Shown here: piece by piece, positions 1 to 8,967 of the stretch
How positions within the stretch are numbered: position 1 is the stretch's first letter
How the letters are laid out: the number at the start of each line of letters is the position of its first letter
Virus record (IMG/VR): IMGVR_UViG_3300027719_000028
Span: 1-47,968 of that record
Reading direction: 5' to 3' (one strand)
Source of the DNA: a virus
Length of the DNA: 47,968 nucleotides
The notes under the pieces: model-generated
What the model saw: only the letters and a program-made list of their open reading frames with translations
Told to the model about the DNA's origin: nothing
Databases searched by the model: none
Made by a program: the position numbers and the translations under genes

Positions 1-5
1 TTAAT

Positions 6-131
6 AAAATGCCAAGAGAGAAGAAATATGGCTCAAGATTAAAAAGAGATATCCTTCTATCACCTTCGTTCCTATCGGTGGTTCTATGACTGGTCGATGT
101 GAAGCTGGTAAGTATCTCTATTGTGATGACT
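6..131. repeat. Terminal direct repeat, left copy (circular overlap)
   Basis: These 126 bases recur exactly as 47843-47968. Joining the two copies gives one uninterrupted terminase large subunit frame, so the window is a circular or circularly permuted molecule opened in that gene. The first five bases (1-5) do not match the other copy; they look like the same sequence with one C missing, which puts stop codons in the terminase frame at 2-7. I treat that as a contig-edge artefact. Whether the virion DNA is headful-permuted or cos-ended cannot be told from this. Confidence 0.9.
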
Positions 132-1057
132 TGGTTTCTGGAATTGAGGAGGCTATGTCACTCACAAGGCTTGAAAAACTCTGGCAGATGTATACAGTTA
201 ACTGTAAACAGAGAAAGAGGGATGGTTGTAAGGAAATTCATGTTGCTACTAGATGGTCGGTGCATGATGTTATAACCAAGCTTGGAACTGACCATGCTGA
301 TAATCCTAGATGCAAAATAATCAACCTTTCCTGTTATAATGAAGATGGAGAAAGTAATTTTGACTATCTCGGTGGATTTAGTACAAAGTATTACAATGAA
401 CTAGAGCAGACAATGGATGAGGCTAGTTTTAATGCCCTGTATAGACAAGAGCCAATCGAGAGAGAAGGTATCTTGTACAATCATGATGAACTGCAATATT
501 ACTTCGAATTACCGAATGAAAGACCAGATGCAATTATTGCTATATGCGATAGTAAAAATATGGGAAAAGACTTTGTTTCATCCCCTATTGGTTATGTATA
601 TGGAGATACGGTTTATATCGAGGATGTAGTGTATCATGATGGACTTCCAGAGATTACTCGACCAATGGTTGCAAATAAATGGATTGCCCACAACGTAGTT
701 AGGGCTGATGTTGAAATGAATAACGGTGGTAACTACTATGCCGAGGACTTAAACGAGTTGATTAAACTTGGTGGTGGAAAGACCAGTATTAGAATGTTCT
801 TTAGTAGCAATAATAAGAATGTTAAGATAATTACCTATTCTGATTTTGTCAAGAAGAACTTTGTATTCAAACATCCCAGCACTTATCCTAAAAAGAGCCA
901 ATATGCACAGTTTATGAAAGACTTATGCAAGTGGACTCAGAAGGGACAAAATGCCCATGATGATGCTCCCGATTCCATAGCCATGTTAGCACAGCTTGTG
1001 CAAGACTTGAACTTTATTGGAATCAAATTCTTAAATAGAAAGGAATTGAAGATATGA
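8..1057 (+). CDS. terL: Terminase large subunit, C-terminal part (residues 172-520)
   Basis: This is the DNA-packaging motor and nuclease that fills procapsids through the portal. It continues the frame that starts at 47332 on the other side of the circle junction; the whole protein is about 520 aa, a usual TerL length. Visible here are a Walker B-like segment (LYCDD) and an RNase H-fold nuclease: an Asp in AIIAICDSKNMG, an Asp/Glu pair in VRADVEMNN, and HDDAPDSIAML near the C-terminus, the classic third acidic cluster. The ATPase Walker A lies in the 47332-47968 piece. The stop overlaps the portal start by 4 bases (ATGA). Confidence 0.93.
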   Translation, partial: NAKREEIWLKIKKRYPSITFVPIGGSMTGRCEAGKYLYCDDLVSGIEEAMSLTRLEKLWQMYTVNCKQRKRDGCKEIHVATRWSVHDVITKLGTDHADNPRCKIINLSCYNEDGESNFDYLGGFSTKYYNELEQTMDEASFNALYRQEPIEREGILYNHDELQYYFELPNERPDAIIAICDSKNMGKDFVSSPIGYVYGDTVYIEDVVYHDGLPEITRPMVANKWIAHNVVRADVEMNNGGNYYAEDLNELIKLGGGKTSIRMFFSSNNKNVKIITYSDFVKKNFVFKHPSTYPKKSQYAQFMKDLCKWTQKGQNAHDDAPDSIAMLAQLVQDLNFIGIKFLNRKELKI

Positions 1058-2565
1058 CGATATATAAAGGTAGGCGAAAGATAACAACTGAGTTCTCCTC
1101 AGAAGACTTGCGAGATATATCAAACGTCATAAAGCTACTTAATTCAAGTAGAACAATTCATCTTTATAATAAGGCTGAAATCGACTATCTTATGAACTAT
1201 AAGAATGGCGACCAGCCTATTCTTTATAAAGAGAAGGTTGTGCGTGACGAGATTAATAACACAGTTGTTATGAACCATGCCCAGATGATAACCAGAAATA
1301 TAATTGGGTACTTCCTTGGAACACCAATCCAGTATATACAGAATGGTCTGGTAGAAAATAAGGAAGAAATTGACATGCTCAATAAATTCGTGTCATACGA
1401 AGATAAGGCTTCTACCGATAAGGAAATCGGAGAATACCAGAGTATTGTTGGAACAGCTTATAGAATAGTGTACACAGATGGTGCATTAGGTGATGAAGTG
1501 CCATTTGAGGAAAAGGCTCTAAACCCAGCGACCACTTATGTTGTTTACGAGAATAACATAGCTGAAAAGCCTGTATTGGGTGTAACTTACTACAATCTAC
1601 TTGATGAAGAAGGTCAAGTTATTGGAGTTAAGATATATGCTTATACTGATTTTGGTTTGTATGAGTTTGCAACTTCTGATGTAGGTGGACTCATAAATGA
1701 GGAAACACTTTCAGACTTTTCAGAATATTCAGTTGGTGGAGTTCCTATCATAGAATACCCAAACAACATGTGGCGATTAGGTGACTGGGAATTATGCCTT
1801 GGACTTATGGATGCTATCAACATGTTACAGAGTGGTAGACTTGATGATATTGACCAGATAGTACAATCATTGATGGTGTTTATAAATGCTGATGTAGATA
1901 CTGAAACTTATGACAGTATGCGTAAGATGGGTGTTATATCACTTAGAAATGGTAGTGGTAATCCAGCAGACGTTAAAACTGTTATCAACTCACTTGACCA
2001 GTCTGGTATGAATCTATACTCACAGGAACTAGAAGATATGCTTTATGCCCTTATAGGTATACCAAGCAGAAACAATCGTTCTGGTGGTGGTGGAGATACT
2101 GGACAGGCTGTTGAACTTAGAGATGGATGGGCTGACCTTGAGATTATAGCTAGAAATAAAGAACTGGCATTTAAGAAGTCTGAAAAGCAGACATTGAGAA
2201 TATTGCTTAGTATCATGAACGCAAAACTCAAAACTAATCTCAGCCTTTTAGATATAGACATCAAATTCTCAAGAAATAAGAGCAATAACCTTCTTGTTAA
2301 GACTCAAGCATATCAAACACTTATCGCATCTAAGACACTTGACCCAGCAGATTGCTTGACAATCGTTGACCTTGTATCTGATGTTAATGAGTATATTGAT
2401 AGAGGTAGAAAGTTCTGGGGCAGTGCGTTTGCTGGATTGGAACAGGCTCAAACAGCTGTTGAATCTAGTAAGGTAATGTTGGATGTTCAGAAGAACCCAC
2501 CAGAAGTAGACCCAGCAACTAAGACTGAACCTAAACCTACTCCACCAAAAGGAGATGAGAAATAA
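1054..2565 (+). CDS. Portal protein (SPP1 gp6-like)
   Basis: This 503-aa protein forms the dodecameric ring at the unique capsid vertex through which DNA enters and the tail attaches. The N-terminal pattern (RDEINNTVVMNHAQMITRNI, then GYFLGTP) and a central SGGGGDTGQAVE segment match the SPP1-type portal family. The C-terminus is Pro/Lys-rich (PPEVDPATKTEPKPTPP). It directly follows terL with a 4-base overlap, and its stop overlaps the next start by one base, so the genes are translationally coupled. Confidence 0.9.
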   Translation: MTIYKGRRKITTEFSSEDLRDISNVIKLLNSSRTIHLYNKAEIDYLMNYKNGDQPILYKEKVVRDEINNTVVMNHAQMITRNIIGYFLGTPIQYIQNGLVENKEEIDMLNKFVSYEDKASTDKEIGEYQSIVGTAYRIVYTDGALGDEVPFEEKALNPATTYVVYENNIAEKPVLGVTYYNLLDEEGQVIGVKIYAYTDFGLYEFATSDVGGLINEETLSDFSEYSVGGVPIIEYPNNMWRLGDWELCLGLMDAINMLQSGRLDDIDQIVQSLMVFINADVDTETYDSMRKMGVISLRNGSGNPADVKTVINSLDQSGMNLYSQELEDMLYALIGIPSRNNRSGGGGDTGQAVELRDGWADLEIIARNKELAFKKSEKQTLRILLSIMNAKLKTNLSLLDIDIKFSRNKSNNLLVKTQAYQTLIASKTLDPADCLTIVDLVSDVNEYIDRGRKFWGSAFAGLEQAQTAVESSKVMLDVQKNPPEVDPATKTEPKPTPPKGDEK

Positions 2566-4367
2566 TGGCAGAACAAAGAATAATTGCCATTGATTTGAAT
2601 GATATATCCACAACTCTATACGAAGATACTTTGATAAGACAGGGTGAGAGTAAAGCTTCTAAGCTTGAAATCACTCTATCACCAGAGTTTGAAGGATATG
2701 ACTATGTATTAGTATTTCAAACCAATGACAATGTACCATATGCTACAACTCAATTAACACCAGTTCAAGACCCTGTTACGTTGTTATACACACTTGAATA
2801 TGAAGTTACAAATGCTGTTACGTTTGAAGCTGGATATCTCAGAGTTGAGTTACAAGCTTTTGAACAGTTAACTTCAATTCTTGTTAAGACTTGCGTATTC
2901 ACATTCAAAATAAAAAGAGCAATCGAAGGTACTGCTGTTCAGATTCCAAGTGACTATGAGGTTTATATTCAACTGGTTGAACATTATATGGATAGAGATA
3001 TCTATGACCCTCAAGGTATTTATGCTGATGCGTTTGACATGGACAACATGACTGATGGATTGGCTAAAGTTGCTATGACATTGGCTGAGAGAATCAAGTT
3101 AACCAATCTTCCAACCGATGGATTCGGTACTGGTGATATGACTAAAACCATGTATGACCCAAACCTAGTTGAAGATGATGCTTTTGACATGGCTAATATG
3201 GTAGAAGCCCCAAATGCCAAGATTCTTACTGCTTCTGAACGAGTAATCTTGGATTCAATGGCTGTAGTTGATGTTAACCCTACACCTAATACAATGCCTA
3301 TTAGAAATGATGAGGGAGGTATAGCTGTTGATGAGGTTGTACTTGACTTGACTCCAGTTGGTCTACTTTCAGAAGGTAAGATTCAGTGGAATCCAAATAG
3401 ACACACAGCAGACGTTGGATTGACTGGTGTACAGGGAATAGCTATGCAAGTATGTCAAGATGTATTGATATGGGCTAAGAATATTAGTGGGCAAGTGATG
3501 CCTGTTGGTACTGCTGTTGCTATAGCTGGAACTTCTGATGGTCTACCATCTATAATGATGGCTGATGCTGATTCTAGTCCAGCAGAACGAAATTGTATAG
3601 GTGTCATAGCTGGTTATACTATTCCAATTGGTGGTATGGGTTATGTATCACTAGCTGGATTGATAAGTAATATCACAACTATAGACTGGAATGAAGGTGA
3701 TGTTCTTTACCTTAGTAGTGAGGCTGGTAGAATAACAAATGTTGCTCCAGCATTTCCATCGGTTCCAGTTACCGTTGGTTGGTGTATAAAACAAGCTGGT
3801 GCTGGTCTTGGACAGATATATGTAAAGGTATCAGTTAAGCAGATAGCAGAAGAAGTGCCGTTAAGAGATTCTGGATTATTGTATACTGCAACCGATATTG
3901 AAGGTGCTTTAGCTGAGATAGCTGGAAGGTTAAAACCAGCATATGCAGAGATATATACGTTTAATAATCTAACACCACAATCTGTTCCCAATGGTGCGAC
4001 TTATACAAAGTTAACAACTTTTATGGCAAATGGTGCGTCTTCAAACTGTACTGCTGATGCTAGTAATCAGCGAATTGTTATTGGTGTCACTGGTGCGTAT
4101 AAAATCACCTTTGGATTCTCAAGTACAGTTGGTTCAAATGGTAAAACTCTAGAAACTACAATATTTAAAAATGATTCAGAAGTTCAGAATATTCACACTA
4201 ATAGATATATTCAGTCGGCTAACACTATGAGTTCAGTTAGTAGAAGTGGTATAGTAAACTGTTTAGCTGGAGATATACTGGATATAAGAGTGCGACATAA
4301 TGATACTGGTGCTATGAATGTTGTAACAGCTTATGGTAACTTAAATGTTGAAAGATTAGTTGGTTAA
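2565..4367 (+). CDS. Fibre-like structural protein with BppU-like N-terminus, candidate head fibre
   Basis: This 600-aa protein lies between portal and scaffold. Residues 1-115 are beta-rich and resemble the N-terminal domain of baseplate-upper/fibre proteins (FEGYDYVLVFQTND, then FEAGYLRVELQAF). The middle (about 270-420) has a Gly-rich domain typical of phage appendages. The last ~135 residues (from AEIYTFNNLTPQSVPNGATY) look like a C1q/TNF-type jelly roll. Fibre genes normally sit after the tape measure, so this position suggests a capsid- or neck-attached fibre; that is inference. The gene ends inside a hairpin that overlaps the next promoter. Confidence 0.6.
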   Translation: MAEQRIIAIDLNDISTTLYEDTLIRQGESKASKLEITLSPEFEGYDYVLVFQTNDNVPYATTQLTPVQDPVTLLYTLEYEVTNAVTFEAGYLRVELQAFEQLTSILVKTCVFTFKIKRAIEGTAVQIPSDYEVYIQLVEHYMDRDIYDPQGIYADAFDMDNMTDGLAKVAMTLAERIKLTNLPTDGFGTGDMTKTMYDPNLVEDDAFDMANMVEAPNAKILTASERVILDSMAVVDVNPTPNTMPIRNDEGGIAVDEVVLDLTPVGLLSEGKIQWNPNRHTADVGLTGVQGIAMQVCQDVLIWAKNISGQVMPVGTAVAIAGTSDGLPSIMMADADSSPAERNCIGVIAGYTIPIGGMGYVSLAGLISNITTIDWNEGDVLYLSSEAGRITNVAPAFPSVPVTVGWCIKQAGAGLGQIYVKVSVKQIAEEVPLRDSGLLYTATDIEGALAEIAGRLKPAYAEIYTFNNLTPQSVPNGATYTKLTTFMANGASSNCTADASNQRIVIGVTGAYKITFGFSSTVGSNGKTLETTIFKNDSEVQNIHTNRYIQSANTMSSVSRSGIVNCLAGDILDIRVRHNDTGAMNVVTAYGNLNVERLVG

Positions 4368-4376
4368 TTCCAACTT
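4358..4376 (+). terminator. Weak hairpin overlapping the fibre gene stop codon
   Basis: A 6-bp stem AGTTGG/CCAACT with loop TTAATT is followed by TTTCT. It spans the TAA of the preceding gene and lies within the promoter of the next one. The U-run is short, so termination would be partial. Confidence 0.4.
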
Positions 4377-4388
4377 TTCTGTTATAAT
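4360..4388 (+). promoter_or_regulatory. Promoter of the 178-aa cassette gene
   Basis: TTGGTT, 17-base spacer, TATAAT, with an extended TGT before the -10. It is one of only two promoter-like sites inside the late region. Confidence 0.6.
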
Positions 4389-4420
4389 GTATATGAATAA
4401 ATAACAAGGAGTGATTTTTA

Positions 4421-4957
4421 ATGGCGATAGTTAAAATATCAATAGATAATACCTCTACTAATGTTAAACATTATGTATGTATTCCAACTGATGCCGTTTC
4501 AACTTTTCCAACCGATTGTGGAGTAGGTTCTACTATGGTGGTTAGACACGCATCAACCAAGAAACAGATATCTAGGTTAAAATTCGATGGTATTACTTGG
4601 CAATATATTGATGAACCAGAAGTCGAGGATTTATTTGACGTAGAAATAGTTGCTGGTAGTGGCACTGGCTCAGACACTTATGCTATTGATTTGGAGAATA
4701 AAGCATTTAAGTATATCCAGATAGCAATAGATGATACGGATTCCAAGTCTTTGACAGTGGCAAATGTTCCTACAGAAGCACAGTTTGAACTTAAAATAGT
4801 TACAACTGCTACTGGTACAATGGGTTCATGGATGTCTGGAATAGTATGGGATGCTGGAACTGCTCCAACTCTTACAACTGGTAAAACAATTAGACTTAAA
4901 TTTTATACTGTCAATGGTGGAACTGCTTGGCATGGTAAGATATTAGGTACTTGGTAA
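4421..4957 (+). CDS. Fibre-domain protein in its own transcription unit (moron-like)
   Basis: This 178-aa protein is preceded by CAAGGAGTGATTTTTA before its ATG. The C-terminal half (about residues 95-178) has the pattern of a phage receptor-binding or fibre tip domain: FKYIQIAIDDTDS, then ATGTMGSW, TAPTLTTGKTIRLKFYTVNG, and a final GGTAWHGKILG. The N-terminal half is beta-rich and unassigned. The gene has its own extended -10 promoter and is closed by a good terminator, unlike its coupled neighbours. A head-decoration or accessory adhesin role is likely but not shown. Confidence 0.6.
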   Translation: MAIVKISIDNTSTNVKHYVCIPTDAVSTFPTDCGVGSTMVVRHASTKKQISRLKFDGITWQYIDEPEVEDLFDVEIVAGSGTGSDTYAIDLENKAFKYIQIAIDDTDSKSLTVANVPTEAQFELKIVTTATGTMGSWMSGIVWDAGTAPTLTTGKTIRLKFYTVNGGTAWHGKILGTW

Positions 4958-4961
4958 CAAC

Positions 4962-4992
4962 TAGGGAGATTAATTTCTCCCTAATTTATTTT
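4962..4992 (+). terminator. Rho-independent terminator after the cassette gene
   Basis: Perfect 8-bp stem TAGGGAGA/TCTCCCTA, loop TTAATT, then ATTTATTTT. It separates the 178-aa gene from the scaffold gene. Confidence 0.75.
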
Positions 4993-5022
4993 ACCATAAA
5001 TGTGTGCTTTTGTCAAGAAATA

Positions 5023-5031
5023 TGTTATAAT
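5023..5031 (+). promoter_or_regulatory. Extended -10 promoter before the scaffold/capsid genes
   Basis: TGTTATAAT, an extended -10. The only TTG-like hexamer (TTGTCA, 5010-5015) is 10 bases away, too close to act as a normal -35. Compared with the other promoters the spacer looks shortened. It would restart transcription after the 4962-4992 terminator. Confidence 0.5.
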
Positions 5032-5089
5032 GATATTGAATAATGAGTTGGGCAGTGTACTGAATGACTTGGGATTTAGGAGGATGAAA

Positions 5090-5695
5090 ATGGAAGAAAT
5101 TAAATTAACACAAGAACAGATTGATGCTTTAGTAGCTGAGAAGGTTGCAGAAGCCAAAAAAGGTTTGTTTACAGAGGATGAACTCAGTAAAAGAGTTAGT
5201 TCGGAAGTAGATAGACGAGTAGAGAGTGGAATCCAGAAAGGTCTGGAAACTTATAAAAGTAAATGGGAAACAGAGGCACAGGAAAGAGCAAGAATGTCGG
5301 CAGAAGAAATTGCTCATAAAGAATTTCAAGAAAAGATGGAAGGTCTTACTGCTAAAGAAAGAGAAATCCAGAAGAAAGAGAATTTGATATCTGCCAAGGA
5401 TATGCTTTCAAGTGCAAATGTCCCTAAAACGCATTACGATAAATTCATTGGTATGCTCGTTACTGATAACCCAGACACTACAACATCGAATGTTCAAAGC
5501 TTCATTGATATGTTCAATACAACAAAGTCTGAATTGGAAACAACTCTAAAGAGTCAGATGTCCAATATCAAGCCTCCCAACACTGGTGATGGTGACGATG
5601 TTGTAACATTGGAGAAATTCAAGAAGATGGGATATGCTGATAAACTTAAATTTAAGCAGACTAATCCCGAACTGTATACAAAGTTTATGAAATAG
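5090..5695 (+). CDS. Capsid scaffold protein (GP20-like)
   Basis: This is a 201-aa, highly charged, mainly helical protein with Glu/Lys-rich coiled-coil sequence at about residues 20-110 and a Lys-rich C-terminus (FKKMGYADKLKFKQTNP). Size, composition and position immediately before the major capsid gene fit the phage minor structural/scaffolding family, which templates procapsid assembly and then leaves. I chose the ATG at 5090 because AGGAGG (5078-5083) is 6 bases upstream; the in-frame ATG at 5084 touches the Shine-Dalgarno and the frame could extend to 5000. Confidence 0.82.
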   Translation: MEEIKLTQEQIDALVAEKVAEAKKGLFTEDELSKRVSSEVDRRVESGIQKGLETYKSKWETEAQERARMSAEEIAHKEFQEKMEGLTAKEREIQKKENLISAKDMLSSANVPKTHYDKFIGMLVTDNPDTTTSNVQSFIDMFNTTKSELETTLKSQMSNIKPPNTGDGDDVVTLEKFKKMGYADKLKFKQTNPELYTKFMK

Positions 5696-5717
5696 AGTAA
5701 AAGGAGATTGATAAATA

Positions 5718-6737
5718 ATGGCTGGAACAAATCTTAGTTTCCCTTATGATGCGGAAATATTTAATTATGATTGGAAAAATACCCCAGACGTAGTTCTTAC
5801 AAGTCTGTTAGACTCTGGTGCCATGGTACAAGATGGCGAAATCGCAAGAATGATAGGTAATGGTTCTAACTTCTTCACAGTACCATTCTATGATGTTCTT
5901 GGTGGAACAGAGGACGTTTACAATGGTGTTGCTAACTTTACTGGTGCTTCACTTACTGGTGGTAGCTATAGTGGTTGTGTATTCGGTAGAATGTCAAAAT
6001 GGACTGCTAAATCGTTCATAAAAGACTTCAACTCTGGTGCAGACCCAATGGCTCAGATAGTTGCTGGTGTTGCTGGTTTCTGGCATAAAGCTAGACAGAC
6101 AAGACTCATAGCTATCCTTGAAGCAGTATTTGGAATAACTGGTGATGCTGATTGGACTAAGCACATCACTGATATAACTACAACTGGTTCAACAACTGCT
6201 GATTCAAATAGAATTGGTGTTACTACTATCAATGATGCTTGCATCAAAGCTTGTGGTGATATGGCTACTGACTTTACACTTGCTATTATGCACTCAAATG
6301 TTGCTAATAGGCTTGCAAACCTCCAGCTTCTTGAGTACAGCAAGTACACTGACCCAGCTGGAATCACTAGAAACTTACCACTTGGTACTGTAAATGGTAA
6401 AATCGTCATCATAGATGATGGTGTTCCTGTTATCAGTTCACCACACGATACAGACGAGTTTGAGTACACAACTTATGTTCTTGGTCTTGGTGCTATCAGA
6501 TATGCTCCAGCCCCAGTTGACGTTCCTTCTGAAATGGACAGGAATCCAGATACTAATGGCGGACTTGATATGATATACACTAGAATCAGAGAATGTATCC
6601 ACCCTTATGGATTCTCATTCAAGGGCGATGTTACAACTGACGTTGGTGTACCAGATGCAGTCCTTACAGTTGCCGCTTCTTACGAAAGAAAGTTGCCAGC
6701 AAAGGCTATAAAGATGGTTAAAATCGTCACTAACTAA
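5718..6737 (+). CDS. Major capsid protein
   Basis: This 339-aa protein follows the scaffold gene and has an AAGGAG ribosome site. Features fit an HK97-fold coat protein of the Firmicutes siphophage type: a long central helix region (MAQIVAGVAGFWHKARQTRL), then AILEAVFGI, and a late beta segment with IRYAPAPVDVPSEMDR and IHPYGFSFKG. It forms the capsid shell. Codon choice is more GC-rich than the tail-tip genes, as expected for a highly expressed protein. Confidence 0.88.
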   Translation: MAGTNLSFPYDAEIFNYDWKNTPDVVLTSLLDSGAMVQDGEIARMIGNGSNFFTVPFYDVLGGTEDVYNGVANFTGASLTGGSYSGCVFGRMSKWTAKSFIKDFNSGADPMAQIVAGVAGFWHKARQTRLIAILEAVFGITGDADWTKHITDITTTGSTTADSNRIGVTTINDACIKACGDMATDFTLAIMHSNVANRLANLQLLEYSKYTDPAGITRNLPLGTVNGKIVIIDDGVPVISSPHDTDEFEYTTYVLGLGAIRYAPAPVDVPSEMDRNPDTNGGLDMIYTRIRECIHPYGFSFKGDVTTDVGVPDAVLTVAASYERKLPAKAIKMVKIVTN

Positions 6738-6755
6738 TAAAGGAGATTTTTGAAT

Positions 6756-7031
6756 ATGTACTATTATCAGAAAGCTACTGGTAAGTTGTACGTTCAAAAT
6801 GAAGATAAGCTAGTCGGAGTGGATTTCTGCTCCGACAAAACTTTAATGGTGAAAGGTACGGAGATAGAAATATCCACTGACCTTCAACCACTATCTTTAT
6901 ATGAAGTGCGACATAAATTCCAGATTATAGAAGGTAAAGATTACAAATTCCCTAGAGAGAAAACAGAGGTGGTAACAGATGAGCCAATTGAGCCTGTTAA
7001 AAAGCCTGCTAGGAAATCCACCAGAAAGTGA
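6756..7031 (+). CDS. Small structural protein between capsid and connector genes
   Basis: A 91-aa protein starting MYYYQKATGKLYV and ending in a basic tail (VKKPARKSTRK). I chose the ATG at 6756, about 10 bases after GGAG; a TTG two codons earlier is possible. Position after the capsid gene suggests a capsid accessory or head-completion role, but I do not recognise a family. Its 3' end overlaps the next gene by 53 bases in a different frame, and both frames look genuinely coding. Confidence 0.7.
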   Translation: MYYYQKATGKLYVQNEDKLVGVDFCSDKTLMVKGTEIEISTDLQPLSLYEVRHKFQIIEGKDYKFPREKTEVVTDEPIEPVKKPARKSTRK

Positions 7032-7299
7032 TGATGTTCTTCAATTTTATTTAGATAATGCAACGGATATCATATGTGACTTGAGAAACACAAATTTAGT
7101 TGAACCTCAATATTCAACTATTCAAATTAAAATGGCTATCGAAATGTACAATAAACGAGGAGCAGAAGGTCAGATTGGACATAGTGAAAATGGTATATCC
7201 AGAACCTATGAAGCATCTGATATTTCTCCAAGTTTAATGAGTAAAGTTACTCCAGTAATTCGAACTCCATTTACAAGTGTTAGGATAGTAGATGTATGA
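6979..7299 (+). CDS. Head-tail connector (gp6/gp15-like)
   Basis: A 106-aa protein with the usual start of the phage adaptor family: LLGNPPESDDVLQFYLDNAT, IICDLRN, IQIKMAIEMYNKRGAEGQ and a SRTYE segment. Adaptors of this type dock on the portal. GAGGTGG lies just before its ATG, and it starts inside the preceding gene. The stop overlaps the next start by 4 bases. Confidence 0.8.
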   Translation: MSQLSLLKSLLGNPPESDDVLQFYLDNATDIICDLRNTNLVEPQYSTIQIKMAIEMYNKRGAEGQIGHSENGISRTYEASDISPSLMSKVTPVIRTPFTSVRIVDV

Positions 7300-7649
7300 G
7301 AACCTTGAGTCTAAATAAAACCAAACTGTGGAAGGTGACACAGCTAGGTGTAGAAGAAAAAGTCGATTCTGATGGATTTTTTACTGGAGAGTTCTTAAAA
7401 ACTTATAGTGTTCCAAGTATCGTGTATATAAATATCTATCCAGCTAATGGTGATATAGTAGAGCGAATATTTGGAAAAGATGCTTCATTCGATATGATAG
7501 CCATTAGTAACGAAGAATTGTTATTAAAAGACGATTTAATTTTCACCAGTAGCCCAACATCAAATTATGATGAAACTTACTCATATAAGGTTGACTCTGT
7601 AAAGAAAAGCCTTAATGTAGTTAATTATGGGTTGAAAGCCAATGTATAA
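7296..7649 (+). CDS. Head closure / connector protein
   Basis: A 117-aa beta-rich protein in the position of SPP1 gp16-like stoppers, between the adaptor and the HK97 gp10-like gene. IVERIFGKDASFDMIAIS and KDDLIFTSSPTSNYDE are typical of such head-closure proteins. Overlaps on both sides (4 and 8 bases) show a coupled operon. The call rests mostly on synteny. Confidence 0.65.
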   Translation: MRTLSLNKTKLWKVTQLGVEEKVDSDGFFTGEFLKTYSVPSIVYINIYPANGDIVERIFGKDASFDMIAISNEELLLKDDLIFTSSPTSNYDETYSYKVDSVKKSLNVVNYGLKANV

Positions 7650-8130
7650 GGATATTGAAATTAACTTGGATATATCCAACTATGAGGTTGGTGTTAAGAA
7701 ATTATTAGAAGTCGAACGAGCAATTCAACGTGGTTTGGATGCTGGTCTTGAGGAACTAGCATATAGATTAGAAGAAAAGATGCTTGAAAATCTTGTAAAG
7801 TATGGACTTGGTAGTTCTAAATTAGCAGATACTATTTTCATAGAAGATATTGGAAATGCTTTTAGAATATCAGTAGGTGCTGATTATGCCATGTATGTTG
7901 AGTATGGTACTGGTATAGTTGGTTCTGAGAACCCTCACCCACACCCTTGGGCATACGATATTAAAGAACATGGTGAAGCTGGTTGGATATACAAAGGTGC
8001 TGATGGTAAACTCCATTGGACTGCTGGTTCTCCAGCTAAACCGTTTATATATGATACTTGGTTATGGGGTAGTAGAAGTGCAAACAATATTATAAGAAAA
8101 CACATAAGACGAGCATTGAAGGAGGTATAG
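7642..8130 (+). CDS. HK97 gp10-like tail/neck protein
   Basis: A 162-aa protein. Recognisable are an N-terminal helical half (LDAGLEELAYRLEEKMLENL), the YAMYVEYGTG motif characteristic of the HK97 gp10 family, and PAKPFIYDTW near the C-terminus. Members act at the head-tail joint or in tail completion. Confidence 0.85.
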   Translation: MYKDIEINLDISNYEVGVKKLLEVERAIQRGLDAGLEELAYRLEEKMLENLVKYGLGSSKLADTIFIEDIGNAFRISVGADYAMYVEYGTGIVGSENPHPHPWAYDIKEHGEAGWIYKGADGKLHWTAGSPAKPFIYDTWLWGSRSANNIIRKHIRRALKEV

Positions 8131-8132
8131 GG

Positions 8133-8525
8133 TTGATAGTTGATATAACAAATGAAATTATAACTGAATTGAAGTCAATAGTGAATCCTATTCCAGTAAT
8201 GGCAACCTTCCCTTCAATTCAAACTCAGTTCCCATGTGTGGTTGTAGATGAACTTTCAAATATTACCTTGGAAGGTACAATAGATTCAAACGGACACAAT
8301 CATTGTGAAGTATCTTTACAAGTTGACATATTCACAAAAGGAGATTCTCAGATTAGTGATGCAAAACAGATTAGGGGTTTAATAGACACCCAATTAAGTG
8401 GAGTACACAGGATGGTGAGAAACTTCTCTGGGTCTACACCGAATTTCGCAGATGCAAGTATATATAGATATACAATGCGATACACATTCATTGTTGACTC
8501 AAATAGAAAGATTTATAGGAGGTAA
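8133..8525 (+). CDS. Tail terminator / tail completion protein
   Basis: A 130-aa protein starting at TTG, 7-8 bases after AAGGAGG that lies inside the preceding gene. The pattern FPCVVVDELSNIT, VSLQVDIFTKGDSQISDAKQ and a beta-rich end match gp17-like tail completion proteins that cap the tail tube at the neck. It sits directly before the tail-tube genes, the expected place. Confidence 0.75.
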   Translation: MIVDITNEIITELKSIVNPIPVMATFPSIQTQFPCVVVDELSNITLEGTIDSNGHNHCEVSLQVDIFTKGDSQISDAKQIRGLIDTQLSGVHRMVRNFSGSTPNFADASIYRYTMRYTFIVDSNRKIYRR

Positions 8526-8530
8526 ATATA

Positions 8531-8950
8531 ATGGCAGTAAGTACAGCTATTACTACTTTAATGTATACAACTGACTTAGTAGCACCTTATGACGCACCAG
8601 CACTTTCAAAGCTGGTTGACATAACATCGTACCCAGATATGGGTTCTGCTCCTAGTAAGTTGGACACAACTGATTTAAGTGCATTGGTCATGAAAACTAA
8701 TATACTTGGATTACAGGAATCACCAGATTTGACATTCGAAGCTAATTACACTGAGGCATCGTATAACACAATAAATGGATTAACTGCAACATATCACTTC
8801 GAACTTCAACTTGGAACTGCTGGAGCAGATGGTAAGTTCTCATGGGATGGACAGATTAGATGTTATCTCAATGGTGCTGGAGTTGACGAAGTTAGAAAAA
8901 TGACAGTAGTTTGTTCTGCAAGCACAGCAATAGCATTTGCTCAAGGCTAA
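8531..8950 (+). CDS. Major tail (tube) protein, copy 1
   Basis: A 139-aa protein with the usual tail-tube pattern SYPDMGSAPSKLDTTDLSA, NILGLQESPDLTFEANY and a conserved C-terminal LNGAGVDEVRKMT. It polymerises into the tail tube around the tape measure. The next gene is a clear paralogue, so this phage has two tube-type subunits in tandem. Confidence 0.88.
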   Translation: MAVSTAITTLMYTTDLVAPYDAPALSKLVDITSYPDMGSAPSKLDTTDLSALVMKTNILGLQESPDLTFEANYTEASYNTINGLTATYHFELQLGTAGADGKFSWDGQIRCYLNGAGVDEVRKMTVVCSASTAIAFAQG

Positions 8951-8967
8951 TAAGGAGGTAATGATAG

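Noticed and set aside
1-7. Stop codons TAA TAA in the terL frame at the window start
   Set aside because: The other copy of the overlap reads through; it is a one-base edge difference.
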